IMG/VR virus record: IMGVR_UViG_3300021598_001001
Span: 98,061-162,060 of that record
From: a virus
Strand: one strand, 5' to 3'
Length of the DNA: 64,000 nt
Part shown: piece by piece, positions 19,301 to 28,100 of the stretch
Layout: each line of letters starts with the position of its first letter
Numbering within the stretch: position 1 is the first letter of the stretch
Translations under genes and position numbers: made by a program
Notes under the pieces: model-generated
What the model saw: only the letters and a program-made list of their open reading frames with translations
Told to the model about the DNA's origin: nothing
Databases searched by the model: none

Positions 19301-20497
19301 ATTAATAGTATAACTTATTCTCCAAGTGGACTTGTTGCAGTAGGTGACAATGGCGTAATATTATCTTCCGCTAATAATGTAATTTGGGATTCAAATAGTA
19401 GTCCAACATCCTTTAATTTAAATAAAGTCATTTATGTAAATGGTAATTATGTAGTCGTAGGAGACTTTGGAGTAGTATTAAAGGGTATGAATCCTAGTTC
19501 TCTGCAATTAATGCCTGTTAATATTTCTGAAAATCTAGTAGATGTTTATTATAATGATTTTTACGTTGCTATCACTTCTAATGGCGACTTGTATTACTCT
19601 TTTGATCTATCTACATGGATTTATAGAGATACCAATCAACCTAATAATTTAAAGGACATTTTACAGGTTCCAACATTAGGTTTAGAGGGAAGATATATTT
19701 CTGTAGGATCTGCAGGAACCGCAATTTATAGTGATCCTATTTTCAATAGAGCCACTGCTATTGGTTATGTTTCTTCAGGAATATTAACTTCCGTCGAAGT
19801 TACAAATGGTGGATTTGGTTATCAACAAGATAATGAGCCTCCAGTTTTAGTTGAACCAGACATTGTTAAGATAGAAACTATTAAATCATTTAAAGTTATC
19901 GGTGATTTCGGAACTATTATCGGAATTAATACTTTTGTTGCAGGTACTCCAGGAATAGGAACAACTTCTCCAAAAATAGAATTTATACTGAAGTCTGAGA
20001 CTTATGATAATAGTACATTAGGTATTGGGTATTCATCTCTTAATAATTTTGGAGTCGATTCCAGTCAACTTTCTAAGGGAGATTATTTCATTATTACTGA
20101 TAGTAATGTAACTGTTGGACATGCATTAACGGGCATTACTACAAGTTTGGGTGGTATGTCTAACTATCCAAACTCCAGAGTTGGTACTGCATATACCTAC
20201 TTGGATGGAGTTTACAGGGTAGAGTCCGTAACTACCGCTAGTGTTGGAATTGTAACTGTAAGTTGCAATTTTGCTCCATTAGAATCTCCTGCAGGAAATT
20301 ACATAGAAGTTTATAAGAGAGGTGAAGATGTAAGTGGTGTTAATACAAATGGATTCTACGGAAGATATAGTTGGAGTAAAATATATGATTATCAAAATAG
20401 GGCATTAGGAACTCCAGAAGCTTTTGATATTAATACAAATAATGGTTTGACCGGACTTTCCACAGCACCACAAGTTACTAGAACGATATCAGTCTAA
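7379..20497 (+). CDS. 7: Giant gp7-like baseplate wedge protein, 4372 aa
   Basis: It takes the gp7 position (between gp6 and gp8) but is four times the length of T4 gp7 (1032 aa). The N-terminal 300 residues (RINDIVESQIPEFLNEESPL, FLVEFFEKFKYEFVPGF, IKDFYRSKGTNSSYEILFKI) are the conserved cyanophage gp7-like head. The rest is a mosaic: G.GY beta repeats (first near 720-790 and 1040-1150); H..G...Y/F.L modules; a YHYH-like domain near 1224-1312 (GFSYDGYPIYGPYG, DQYNGRW, YPNGTYAYF); and a helical block near 2520-2810 that also occurs in the tail fibre. Two 'INNVFQRP..DY' modules lie near 3280 and 3560. A propeller-like region near 3815-4120 has VAVG..G.i...D repeats. No frameshift was seen. It may form the long outer arm of the wedge and carry host-binding domains. 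The gp7 name rests on position and N-terminus. Confidence 0.8.
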   Translation: MTDIKRVRINDIVESQIPEFLNEESPLFKVFLKSYYNSLDHKSGAIDLVDNIKFYKSVEAFNNNDLVQSTTLNGYIYASDSTINVDSTDSWPEKYGLLKIDDEIITYTEKTATSFIGCIRGFSGIDQIKSTQNSEFLQFQKTEAEEHEDNSIVYNLSNLFLVEFFEKFKYEFVPGFESRSFSEGISSENILTRIKDFYRSKGTNSSYEILFKILYGKDIQIIKPQDYTLVPSSNSYFVTKNILVEKISGGDPTETKGNFLYQNLPGIGTVSASIYNVEYRPIGNKLFYEISLDSTSFSGVFQVSGKTKVLEYTPAGSNSILVDSTIGFSKSGKLLVKPKDSNYIEITYSDKSSNQFLGVSGVTKPLDFSLDIVEEKFAYSYIGVGNTSKVDFRVINVIDSIDFSETSNLKVGDKIRLSGFGKDMSSSYQFSSWIYNVPTNHNIKNVSQVDSDKYRIILYDEVSFYKEQTIKLEDILGNISDATILDVEYPAGDTIKKYTNRILVQVTGSTFNVLDSKILKTLIIKSSHFSNDYSYINIIPSGVQNTYIDFKEQNFYVTSTGLPNYTIEASDTKKTISVVGASSTSLIYCPRHNIQTGESVYYDPGTNSTSGLSTGFYFVTRVDLDNIKLSFSKNDIFSKKYITLNPLTGNLDFIYKSGYQNKIIKNQKIFKKFDLTGRKKIFDDKNKRSTNNKQIGLLSNGVEILSPTLFDENIYYGKLSSIEVTNSGKDYDVVNVPQIIIQDEQGSNAKAHLNLSGEVKSIKVINPGIGYQTKPKITITGGNGSGCVLESNLVKSRITVGFRPSISVDVGSNSITFINNHNLVDGEEIIYNSNGNANIIGLVDKSHYFVGVSSEKIIKLYNTFTDAVDKTNEINITGISSGSHSLETLKNKNTITRVYVKDPGKGYSNRAVRIPSQFTTGETVGINTFDSYIFATKHGFNDGELVTYNHTGTPISGLSTSINYYVKVLDANRFKLSVAGIGTTLSKEDFSNKKYVKFSSVGLGTHIIAYPPITINVETISEIGESSIVTPILQPVVLGSISDVYLEDGGIGYGCTDILNFHRRPLVTVQTVTSECVLKPIILGGSIIDVKIINSGNGYRADSDIVISGDGSFAEIDPIVTNGRVTGVNVLRGGVGYASSNTVLTVVNRGKDAKFLANVNEWKINQVIKLSGQISNEDDGVLFPSKNEDLGLQFINFYAPKKLRYQLDDNFTETNKESPNNKVHSPILGFSYDGYPIYGPYGYDPLVGGTIRLLKTSYELQPDLTPGIRPPGFIAGYFIDDYIFTGSGDLDQYNGRWCKTPQYPNGTYAYFSSITVDPTGKSSPTYPYIIGKYFRGTPIEDNFLQKINQDTDLSSYRITRNIGPYYINSNNSGYDLIDKISDTYKQEFRVKEVQDSGIESAVIFSPGDNYRINDRLLINNKNTSGTGANIVVDSLKGKEIESFMIEDVKIENVTFLFKNDVVVVQTTEPHELSNGEVITITGVSTITASELEGNWKVSVENKTVQLSENITVAASGVTTFIGVKDINGFNVNDVIGIGTEILRIVDISAPRSGFYVNRLANPGIHTAGIDNVRLLPTSFEFVPKSPVTQATFENSVTFFNPKETVGTGTDKTIRYIVGIGTSTVEARVIPSRSIYIPNHRFYTGEPLLYGPGLGGTSLYFNNVGSGVSIPLLDGQIVYAVNLGKDHIGLSTLGFTTTSGIGTNLNSVEFVNFDYSFSIIGSAHSLTTLYPEIKGSISKHNGIVTTTSSHGLSNNDIVNLSINNRELDEVKILYNPEIRKLTTAKIPFANTDVSIADNTIGIGSAILKTGDKVVYHTEGSTVGGLQNNSTYYILRLNLNRIQLCEYESDIKNSNVIDLTSTGHVSHGFYLINPPLNFVEGSIIKFDLSDPSLLEMDLQFYEDPDFQNTVEVIGNDIDNFVISRTLESPGTFGSYVTLDSSNKQYPKLLYYNLIAKNPLDLRKKEITSDREVKGNNKLTVTKHSLDKSYIVSVPNDTTFTFNLSQKLTKLEEQAYISSNENVTYTTKSKTALGPINSLKINFPGRGYKKLPFVEGIDTQFGENAIIKLKSSKIGRVEDYERIKDGFDYPTDPTLTPSLSVPTVIGIRDILTIDSVGILTGGRGYNTAPTLFVKDNPSIKLKADITGGSVTKVTIVNNSTSLSSPLQISSIYNSNGYDIDNVSVSGNDVTLELLDTNFINVGFGNTQIDFPFAVGDEIFIEGCRLTNSTSSKANFNSKSYGYRFFKITSTSVENKTITYSMSGISTGDFGTYDDTITLGYVVNKKSMPSFEMILNDNVNYLSGERVTSRVFSGNVMEGGWDNELNQLRINDSAGSLIVGDRIFGENSKINGVVEYFDTFNLNSTLGVSRDKVGVIDNAVGILNDFQQRISDNFYYQKFSYAIKSEIPYDSWRESVRSLVHPSGFKEFSDLEIVTEATQPEVQIGISKSTDLRPTVLESASSFLVNVDNKISIGERSNFNLVYEEDFLDDGSVEKVFFNEGIALRNYILNKTNKVVTIDDISSQFDGSSIQTLDGTYADASDLLDGNKAFIQQEVVGFITATYPGIVTSVGWSKTSFTEEIGNVVDAISHDIKYNSNNKSVGQGLDYWSGIGTSYISGITTERLSAYNYITDISKYIINNVGVKTSYQLGTPFAITTSSYNNVTGIQTIRLTPANIVNLNASVGDYVVVKNLVFSCNSGGGISTAIFPNLGAGLDGNGPLSPKGFVYEIIGIGLSTIEINPGISTIDHTYVGGGTVEKAFISTSQYYNFSILADSDCSVSYSSSCCANVQSSIVNYVGIITTIIGLGTASSPEITYPSITRGGVIVGLTTFKLTSNGNPLFKREFSGSDSNVIKIDTDTFIFNNHNFQSGQELIYTYSGTPIGIATTSYTTEIKDILMQVGNYNGTSIYENGYGAAITTSITGISTVLVPAGPTTQLFNDVVGTSTSGGINAVFDVVVSYSATTGQPLSTSISLVSGGKGFAVGQTVSIAGTYFKGSNPTNNLSFVVSSTGPTVIQAAANQTYSNVPSLDVNGATFSVSRNNDGEISSIQVTNGGSGYASTSVISIAGTYIGGSNSNDNVSFTPIVLGSNKLPKSVFVTKLDDSKFKLSGLSTATILNIVGFGTGIHSFEYKEPNTSSIITIDGVIQTPIRSKSLSITLGSPVSSASTTLIQVLTGISSLYTGDIINMNSEYVVVKNIGVAGTDIIKVERGYLGTSAGVHTVGVACTVLTGDYNIVGDVIYFTTAPYGKIGPVGLKTGSIFGGRVFSRQFDPGEPEDKNIILDDISLSFTGIAATEFTAKTKGSTTTALFNNTNSSTNINNNPIILINNVFQRPRTDYDIDGTSENVIKFLTGTPSAGKIVKVGVTTGYGYYPLLGASAVANVSAAGTISSLTLTGSGSGYRLPPTVGIYSTVGSGASITASVSAAGTITGFTIVNAGSGYTTTSIPEVVIGIPTAYSNLGVAYTGGSSGVGQGAKISVTVGQGSSIIDYKIDNPGIGYKVGDILKVPNLLINSGLSTVFQEFRLTVREVQTDKFSGFYPGQFILFDDFSDRFNGFRKKFTLSVTNNNVREILSLKTLAGTDLNLENNLFIYINDILQIPGVSYTFSGSRVLFTEAPKQNSTCTVLYYRGSSIDVEEVTPPPTLKEGDTIIIKENEFDLFDTDQLERIVKKISASDQIDTFTYNSVGIITDPNKNRPLTWIKQEYDRIISGQLYSKSRLSLKSSIRPVAKLIKSVTETDSVIYVDNAFPIFSDVDLLSEDKRNVVISEVKNISAAICTSIVSSSSTISSISVVDGGVGYAYTQNPVISISKSLISRKDPIKDWKPSTGITTGYELNSLIYGNTLVAVGSSSLYATSIDAESWSTGSIGFGGTINFTSVSCGGTNVYMAVGEYGIVSKSLGYGSTVGPWTLINLLEESVVPGLGLITRFPTTYTGTLNDIVYSPNLDSWTAVGAAGSIFGGVGIGSTMLISRFSGTLQNINSITYSPSGLVAVGDNGVILSSANNVIWDSNSSPTSFNLNKVIYVNGNYVVVGDFGVVLKGMNPSSLQLMPVNISENLVDVYYNDFYVAITSNGDLYYSFDLSTWIYRDTNQPNNLKDILQVPTLGLEGRYISVGSAGTAIYSDPIFNRATAIGYVSSGILTSVEVTNGGFGYQQDNEPPVLVEPDIVKIETIKSFKVIGDFGTIIGINTFVAGTPGIGTTSPKIEFILKSETYDNSTLGIGYSSLNNFGVDSSQLSKGDYFIITDSNVTVGHALTGITTSLGGMSNYPNSRVGTAYTYLDGVYRVESVTTASVGIVTVSCNFAPLESPAGNYIEVYKRGEDVSGVNTNGFYGRYSWSKIYDYQNRALGTPEAFDINTNNGLTGLSTAPQVTRTISV

Positions 20498-20503
20498 TTT
20501 ACA

Positions 20504-20515
20504 AATAAATAAATA
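20504..20515 (+). promoter_or_regulatory. Overlapping late-promoter-like boxes before gp8
   Basis: AATAAATAAATA gives two overlapping AATAAATA boxes (20504-20511 and 20508-20515), 18-29 bases before the gp8 ATG. Confidence 0.5.
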
Positions 20516-20532
20516 AAAACCAGTTATTTAAA

Positions 20533-22128
20533 ATGCCTGCTATTATATCAGATCAATTTAGAATATTGAATGCTGAAAATTTTGTAAAGAATCTTACTGG
20601 TGCAGCTAGTACTACTGATAAGTATTATACATTTATCGGTATGCCTAATGCACTCAATCCTCTTGCAGGAGGTAGTCCAACTTGGAATACCAATGTTCCA
20701 TCTCCTTTGGATGGATTTAAAGAAGAGGCTCAAATAAAAGAATCTATTATAGCAATGAAACAAATTACATCTCAGGATGTAAGAAGATTGGTTAGAAAAA
20801 TAGAATGGGTTGCAGGAAATAGTTATGAAATGTATAGACATGATTATAATGTTTATAATTTAACTCCTGTAACTAATTCATCTTCTCTTTACCAATCAAA
20901 TTATTATGTCGTAAATGAAGATCTGAGAGTTTATATCTGTTTACAGAATGGAACTGATCCTGAGAACCCTAAAGGAAGACCTTCTTACGATCAACCATCC
21001 TTTATTGACTTAGAACCAAGAGCTGCAGGAACTTCTGGAGATGGATATATTTGGAAATATCTTTATACAATTAAACCATCCGAAATAGTTAAATTTGATT
21101 CTGTTGAATATATTCCAGTTCCAGAAGAATGGGGTCAGTCTGGAGAAAGCATAGCGACAAAAAATAATGCTATTGACGGAAAAATTGAAGTAATATTAAT
21201 CAATAATAGAGGTTCTAATTATCAACCAATTTCCACATCTTTCTCTAATGTCCCTATTTTAGGAGATGGTAGTGGAGGAAAAGCTACGATAACTATAGAC
21301 TCTTTTGGTAAAGTTTCTGAAGTTTTTGTTACTGATGGTGGAAAAGATTATACTTATGGTACTATTCAATTTTATCCAGGAGCTCCTGGTTCTCAAGTTG
21401 GAGGACCAATTAATAATTTAAGTAATACCGGTATAGGTACGACATCTGTAGCTTCATTTAATGTTATTATTCCACCAAAAGGTGGTCATGGATATGATGT
21501 TTATCGTGAACTTGGTGCTTATCGAGTTTTATTGTATTCTAGATTTGAAACTTTAGAAACAAATCCAGACGTAATTCTTGGTAATGATTTTGCTAGAGTT
21601 GGAATATTAAAAAATCCAACTATTCCAAATAGTAATGTGGAAGTTCTTAATACTTCAATGGTTAGTGGTTTACAATCATTAAAATTATCTGGAGTTACTA
21701 CAAATACGACCTATGCTGTCGATTCTATAATTAAACAAACAGTAGGTCTTGGATCTACTGCTATTGGTTTTGTTGCTTCTTGGGACAATGTAACTGGTGT
21801 TTTAAAATATTATCAACCAACTGGATTGGCATCCAGTGAAACTGGATTTAAGATTTTGAAATTTACTTCAAATCCTGACGCTGGATATGGTACAACAATT
21901 AATTGTTCTTCTATTGTAGGTCCTGCTTTATCTATAGATACAAATTTCAACGGTATTACTACTACAATAAATAATAAAATATACCAATTAGGGATAGATT
22001 TTGTTTCTGGTATAGGTTCTGCCGAATTCAATAAAAAGTCTGGTGAAGTTATCTACATAGATAATAGGCAACCAATTCCTAGATCTGCTAGCCAAAAAGA
22101 AGATATCAAAGTTGTACTGGAGTTCTAA
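20533..22128 (+). CDS. 8: Baseplate wedge subunit gp8
   Basis: 531 aa (T4 gp8 is 334). gp8 is a wedge component that binds gp7 and gp10. The start MPAIISDQFRILNAENFVKN and the segments YYTFIGMPNALN, ITSQDVRRLVRKIEW and MYRHDYNVYNLTPVTNSSSL are typical of cyanophage gp8. YVVNEDLRVYICLQNG and GYIWKYLYTIKPSEIVKF (residues about 173-190) are the family core. The extra length is an inserted beta region near 215-320 with GxGY-type repeats (NNRGSNYQP, DGGKDYTYG) like those in the gp7-like protein and gp14. The last part (GEVIYIDNRQPIPRSASQKE) is a conserved C-terminal strand set. It lies between the two giant baseplate genes. Confidence 0.9.
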   Translation: MPAIISDQFRILNAENFVKNLTGAASTTDKYYTFIGMPNALNPLAGGSPTWNTNVPSPLDGFKEEAQIKESIIAMKQITSQDVRRLVRKIEWVAGNSYEMYRHDYNVYNLTPVTNSSSLYQSNYYVVNEDLRVYICLQNGTDPENPKGRPSYDQPSFIDLEPRAAGTSGDGYIWKYLYTIKPSEIVKFDSVEYIPVPEEWGQSGESIATKNNAIDGKIEVILINNRGSNYQPISTSFSNVPILGDGSGGKATITIDSFGKVSEVFVTDGGKDYTYGTIQFYPGAPGSQVGGPINNLSNTGIGTTSVASFNVIIPPKGGHGYDVYRELGAYRVLLYSRFETLETNPDVILGNDFARVGILKNPTIPNSNVEVLNTSMVSGLQSLKLSGVTTNTTYAVDSIIKQTVGLGSTAIGFVASWDNVTGVLKYYQPTGLASSETGFKILKFTSNPDAGYGTTINCSSIVGPALSIDTNFNGITTTINNKIYQLGIDFVSGIGSAEFNKKSGEVIYIDNRQPIPRSASQKEDIKVVLEF

Positions 22129-22134
22129 GTTAAC

Positions 22135-25100
22135 ATGGCACAAAATACCAACCTAAATGCATCTCCATATTTTGATGATTTTGATGCTACTAAAAATTAT
22201 CAAAGGGTACTGTTTAAACCAGGAACTCCAATACAGGCTAGAGAACTAACAACTCTACAATCTATTCTACAGAGCCAAATAGAAAAGTTTGGTAAGCACT
22301 TTTTTAAAGAAGGATCTGTAGTTATTCCTGGACAAATTGCTTACGACCCCGATTATTTTTACGTTCAAATTGACCCCAGCCACTTAGGTATACCAGTATC
22401 TCTTTATATTTCCGAATTAGTAGGAAAATATATAAAAGGCGAGACTAGTGGAGTTAGAGCTTTAGTACAAGGATATATTACTGATCAAGAGTCTACTAAC
22501 GGTAACTATACTCTTTATGTAAAATATCAAAGTAGTAGTGAAATAGATTTTTCGACCAACTCCTTTGTTAATGGTGAAAATTTAATCTTATTGCAAGATC
22601 TAGAATACTCTCTTTCTACAATTAGATCGGATTCCACTTTTGCTACAACTATCGTAACAGATGCTGTTGGATCTGCTTCTGCTGCTAAAATTGAAAATGG
22701 TGTTTATTTTATAAGAGGATTTTTTGTAGATGTTAGTGCTCAATCAATAATTTTAGATCAATATTCTAGTTTTCCATCATATAGAGTTGGATTATTAATA
22801 AATGAGTCTATTGTTGTAGCTTCTCAACAAAATCCTGATCTATTTGATAATGCTAGGGGATTCTCTAATTTTGCGGCTCCTGGAGCTGATAGATTTAAGA
22901 TAACAGCAACTCTAATTAAAAAATCTTTGAATGATTTAAATGATGAAGATTTTATTGAGTTAATGCGACTTGAAGATGGAATCATTCAAAAGTTCGTTAA
23001 AGAAACTAACTCAACATTGATTAGGGATGAATTAGCTAGAAGAACTTATGATGAATCTGGGGATTATTATATAAATCCGTTTACAGTAAACATAAAAGAA
23101 TCCCTAAACGACAATATGGGGAATGGTGGAGTATTCGGTGAAGGTCAAATTACGAAATCGGGGAATCTTCCATCTGAAGATTTGATGTCTATTCAAATAT
23201 CCCCAGGTAAAGCTTATGTAAGGGGATATGAAATAGAAACCATCAATACAATTTCGGTTGATTTAGAAAAAACTAGAACAACTGAAAAAGTACAAAACTC
23301 TTCAGTACCCTTTACTTTAGGTAGACAATTAGAACTTAACAATGTTCATGGGTCTGTGCCAATAGGATTTGATTCTACTTCTACTGTCAAATTTTATTCA
23401 AATAGAACAGTTTCGGGTGGAAGTGCATCTGGACTAGAAATTGGTGTTGGTAGAGTATATGATTTTAAATTAAAAAGTTCAGAATATGTCAATAATTCAA
23501 CTGTATATGAAACTTCACTATATGATATTCAGACATATGTTTATTTAAATTTAAATGCAACTATCACACTTCAAGCACCTGCATTTATTGAAGGCAAAAA
23601 CAGCAATGCATCTGGATACTTAGTACAAAATGCCACAGAAACGAATCAGTTAATACTTTATCAAGTTTCTGGTACATTTGCTCAAAATGAAGAAATAAAA
23701 ATTAATGGTATAGATGCATCTAGAACTATTAAATCCGTAAGAGATTATAGTATTTCCGATATCAAACAAGTAGTTGGTAACGGTGTTACTTTTAGTGCAG
23801 ATACTGTTCTTTCCAGGGGAATAGATCTTTCTCCACAAGGTTCTACTTTTACAATTACCGGCAGTTCTGGAGGAGTTAGTACAGTAACTACATCAAGTTC
23901 AACATTTTATGTTGGTGTTAGTACTGGTGATATAATCTCATACAGTTCTTCAGGAAACACTGTACCTACTTATAATAGAGTAAAAGAAGTTGTAGCAACT
24001 TCAAATTCTATTATTATTGAGCCTACCACCGATGTTGTGGGAGTTTCTTCTGGATCTTTACCAGGAAGTACAATAAACACCACTAATCTGATAAAAGTTA
24101 CTCCTCAGATTTTAAATACAAATCAGGCATACTTATATACAGAATTGGAGTATGACAACGTTGCTGAAACTGATCTTACTGGATCTTCTATTGTAATTAG
24201 AAAGTCATATTCAGTCACAGTTTCTTCTGGTGGACTAAATCAAGTATTAGAAACTGATACTTCTTTAACTTTAGAACCATACGATGAAGAATATTACAAC
24301 CTTTCTTTTGCGAATGGGGATGTTGAACAACTTAACAATCAAAAACTAACTGTATCGGGAAGAACTGTAAGTCTGCAAAATATAAGTCAAGACGGACCTG
24401 CAAGATTGACCGTCACATTTTTAAAAGAAGATTTAAAACCAAAAAATAAAGTTTATAATAGATGTAGTGAACTTATAGTAAGTGGATCATCAAACACTTC
24501 TTCTGGTGTAGCCGGAACATCACTAGCTGATGGTTTGACATATAATTCCTTATATGGAACTAGAGTTCAAGATAAAAATATATGTTTAAATGTACCTGAT
24601 GTAGAAGAGCTACTGGCTGTTTATGAATCTTCGGATTCTAATGATCCAGATCTGCCAAGACTTGTTCTAACAAATTTAAATGCAAATATACTTAATTCAA
24701 TAAAAGGTGAATTAGTTTTTGGACAAGCAAGTAGAGCAGCAGCTAGATTAGTATCCAATAATAGTACAAATGAGGTTGAGGTTGTCTTTTTAAATGAAAA
24801 AACTTTTGTAACCGGAGAAAGAGTTACATTTAAAGAATCTCAAATAACAGCTATTGTCTCTTCCTTTGTTCAAGGTGATAGAGATATAACTTCTAGTTTT
24901 GTTTTAAATCCAAATCAAAAGCCGGAGTATTCTGATTATTCGTATGTAACAAGAAGATCTGATGATTCTCCTCCAACTAAAAAGTTAAAAATAATTTTCA
25001 ATAATTATACCATTGATTCTAATGATAATGGTCACTTCGTTACTGTAGATTCATACGCTAAGGATAGATATACTTCAGATTTACCAATTATTTCAAATAT

Positions 25101-28100
25101 TGCCGCTAGTGATATTATTGATGTAAGACCAAGAGTAGTTCCATTTAACGTTTCTACTGCAACTAAATCTCCATTTGAATTTGGATCAAGAGTCTTCACC
25201 ACCGGTTCAAATTCCAGTCCCTATAATTTTGCAAAAGGTAGATCGATAAATCTAGGTTATTCATATTATTTGGGAAGAATTGACAAATTGTATTTGAGTA
25301 AAGATGGAAAGTTCTTTGTAAATGCTGGAGTACCTTCATTAGAACCAAAAGAACCAAATCCTGTAGATAATTGTCTTGAAATATCAACTATAGTCATACC
25401 TCCATATGTCTATGATGTTTCAGATGTTAAAAATATTTTATCATCTCATAAGAGATATAGAATGAAAGATATTTCCAATTTGGAAGATAGATTGAAAAAT
25501 GTAGAGTATTATACTTCACTCTCTCTATTGGAAACGGATACCAAAAATTTAACTCTACGAGATGAACAAACTCAGTTAGATAGATTTAAATGTGGATTTT
25601 TTGTAGACAACTTTAAATCTATTTTTGGTGGTGGGTTAGGAAACCCTGCCTATAAATGTAGTATAGACACAGCGAATGGATATTTAAGACCACAACATTA
25701 TACTACTTCATTAGATCTTCTTTTAGGTTCTGAAGCAGTAATTGGTGTAGGAAATACATCTAATCCTGACGCAGATCTTAGATTTGTAACTGATCTTGGA
25801 TCCCCAAATACAAAAAAAGTAGGTGATGTAGTTTGTCTGAACTATACAGATGTTGTTTATTTTAGAAATAATTTTGCAACTAGATCTGAAAATGTAAATC
25901 CTTTTGCTGTTGTTAACTGGATTGGATCAATTGATTTGAGTCCAGCTTCCGATACTTGGGTAGAAACAAGAGTCACCGAAAAAGTTGAAGATCGTGACGG
26001 CAACTATCAATCAACTATTGATCAGTTAGGTATAGACAGTAATACTGGACTTTCTCCAGTCAATTGGGGTGCATGGGAAACAAACTGGACGGGTTCTCGT
26101 GAAGCCGGTAGACAAACAGTAGAAACCATAAAAACTGGTAGTACAGTTCTGTCTACAGATGTTTCTAAAATTCCAAAAAAGAAAAAAAATAACAATAAAA
26201 ATAAAAACAATAAAGCTAAGAAAAAAGGTAAAGGTAAGTCACTAGTTACCACTACTATTGAAGAAGAATTTACAACGTTTGAGAATGTCTCTACAATAAC
26301 AACTACTAATCAATCTAGAAGTGGTATACAGTATAAAGTTAATGAAAGATGGGACAGTGTTAATGTAGGAGACAGAGTAGTTTCTACTGACATAATTCAT
26401 ACGATGAGAAGTAGAAACATTGAATTTGTTGCAAGAAGAATGAAACCAAATGGATTAGTATATCCATTTTTTGATAACGTTGACATGTCATCGTATATAA
26501 TTCCAAAACTTCTTGAAGTTACCATGGCTTCTGGAACATTCTCTGTAGGAGAAACTGTAACTGGAGTTTCTGGATCTGTAAGTGTTAGATTTAGATTAGC
26601 AAGTCCTAATCACAAATATGGTCCATATAACAGTCCAACACAAACTTATTCGCAAAACCCTTATAATACAACTGAAGTAGTACCAACTTCATATTCTACT
26701 ACATCTACTATTTTGAATGTAGATACCGCTAGTTTAGAGTTACAGTCAAATTCTGCTTTCTATGGCAATATTATTGTTGGAATGACTCTTACTGGAGCTT
26801 CTAGTGGAGCTGTAGCTAATATTACAAATATTAGACTTATTGCTGATAATACTGGCGCAATAATAGGATCTCTCTTTATTCCAGATCCAACATTACCATC
26901 AACTCCTAAGTTCGAAACTGGAACTAAAACCTTTACACTTACATCAAGTAAGACTAACGCCACAATAATTGGAACAACAGATAGCACTGCAGAAACAAAC
27001 TTCTCTTCTTCTGGAACATTAGCTAATGTAGAAAATCTTACAATAAGAACAAGAAATGCAGATGTAGAAAGACTTACTCAATCTGATGAAAGAGAAGAAT
27101 CTGAAACTACTACTGAATTGCAAGCCGCAACTTCTACAGAAGTAGTGACTTCAGAAGAAGTAGTTAGAACCAGATCAATACAAACTCCTGCAAATCAAAA
27201 ACCACAAAAGAAACAACCAAAAGCAAATCAAAAACCAGAAAAGAAACAAAAACAACAACAAGCTAAGTGTAAAGAGTTAAAAAATAGAGGAAAAAATCAA
27301 AAGAGATTTGTTGATCCTTTAGCACAATCTTTTGAAGTAGTAGAAACTAACGGTGTTTATATCACAAAAGTTGAAGTTTTCTTTAGATCTAAAGATACTA
27401 CTGGACTCCCTGTTACGATGCAAATTCGTACAATGCAAACTGGTTTACCAACACAAACCATAGTACCTTTTGGTGAAATTGTTTTAGATCCGGAACAGGT
27501 TAATGTTTCCGATGATGCAAGTGTACCAACAGCTTTTACTTTCCCATCCCCAGTTTATTTAGCTCCAGATAGTCAATATTCCGTTGTCTTACTATCAGCA
27601 TCTAATTCCTACAATGTTTGGATTTCTAGAATGGGTGAAAAAGACATTTCAACCATTAATAGATCTGAGTCTGAACAGATTATTGTTTCTCAACAACCAT
27701 TATTAGGATCCCTATTTAAGTCCCAAAACGGAGCAACGTGGGATCCAAGTCAATTGGAAGATTTAAAACTGGTTGTATATAGAGCGGAATTTTTCAATGG
27801 AACTTCTACAGTACGATTCTATAATCCAGATTTGAATATTGGTAATAATCAAATTGCATCATTACAAGTCAATCCAATTGAAACAATATCTAAGACTGTT
27901 TTAGTTGGTATTGGTAGAAGTCTAACCAATTCTGAAGTTACTACACTGACTCCTGGATTAACAATTTTACAGTATGGTAACTCCGGATTTAGTGGAAAAC
28001 TACGGAATGTTATTGGAGCAATAGGAATTTCTAGTACGTTAACTTTAACTTCTCCTGGAACTGGTTTTACATCAAATTATACAGTATATTCAAATGTTAA

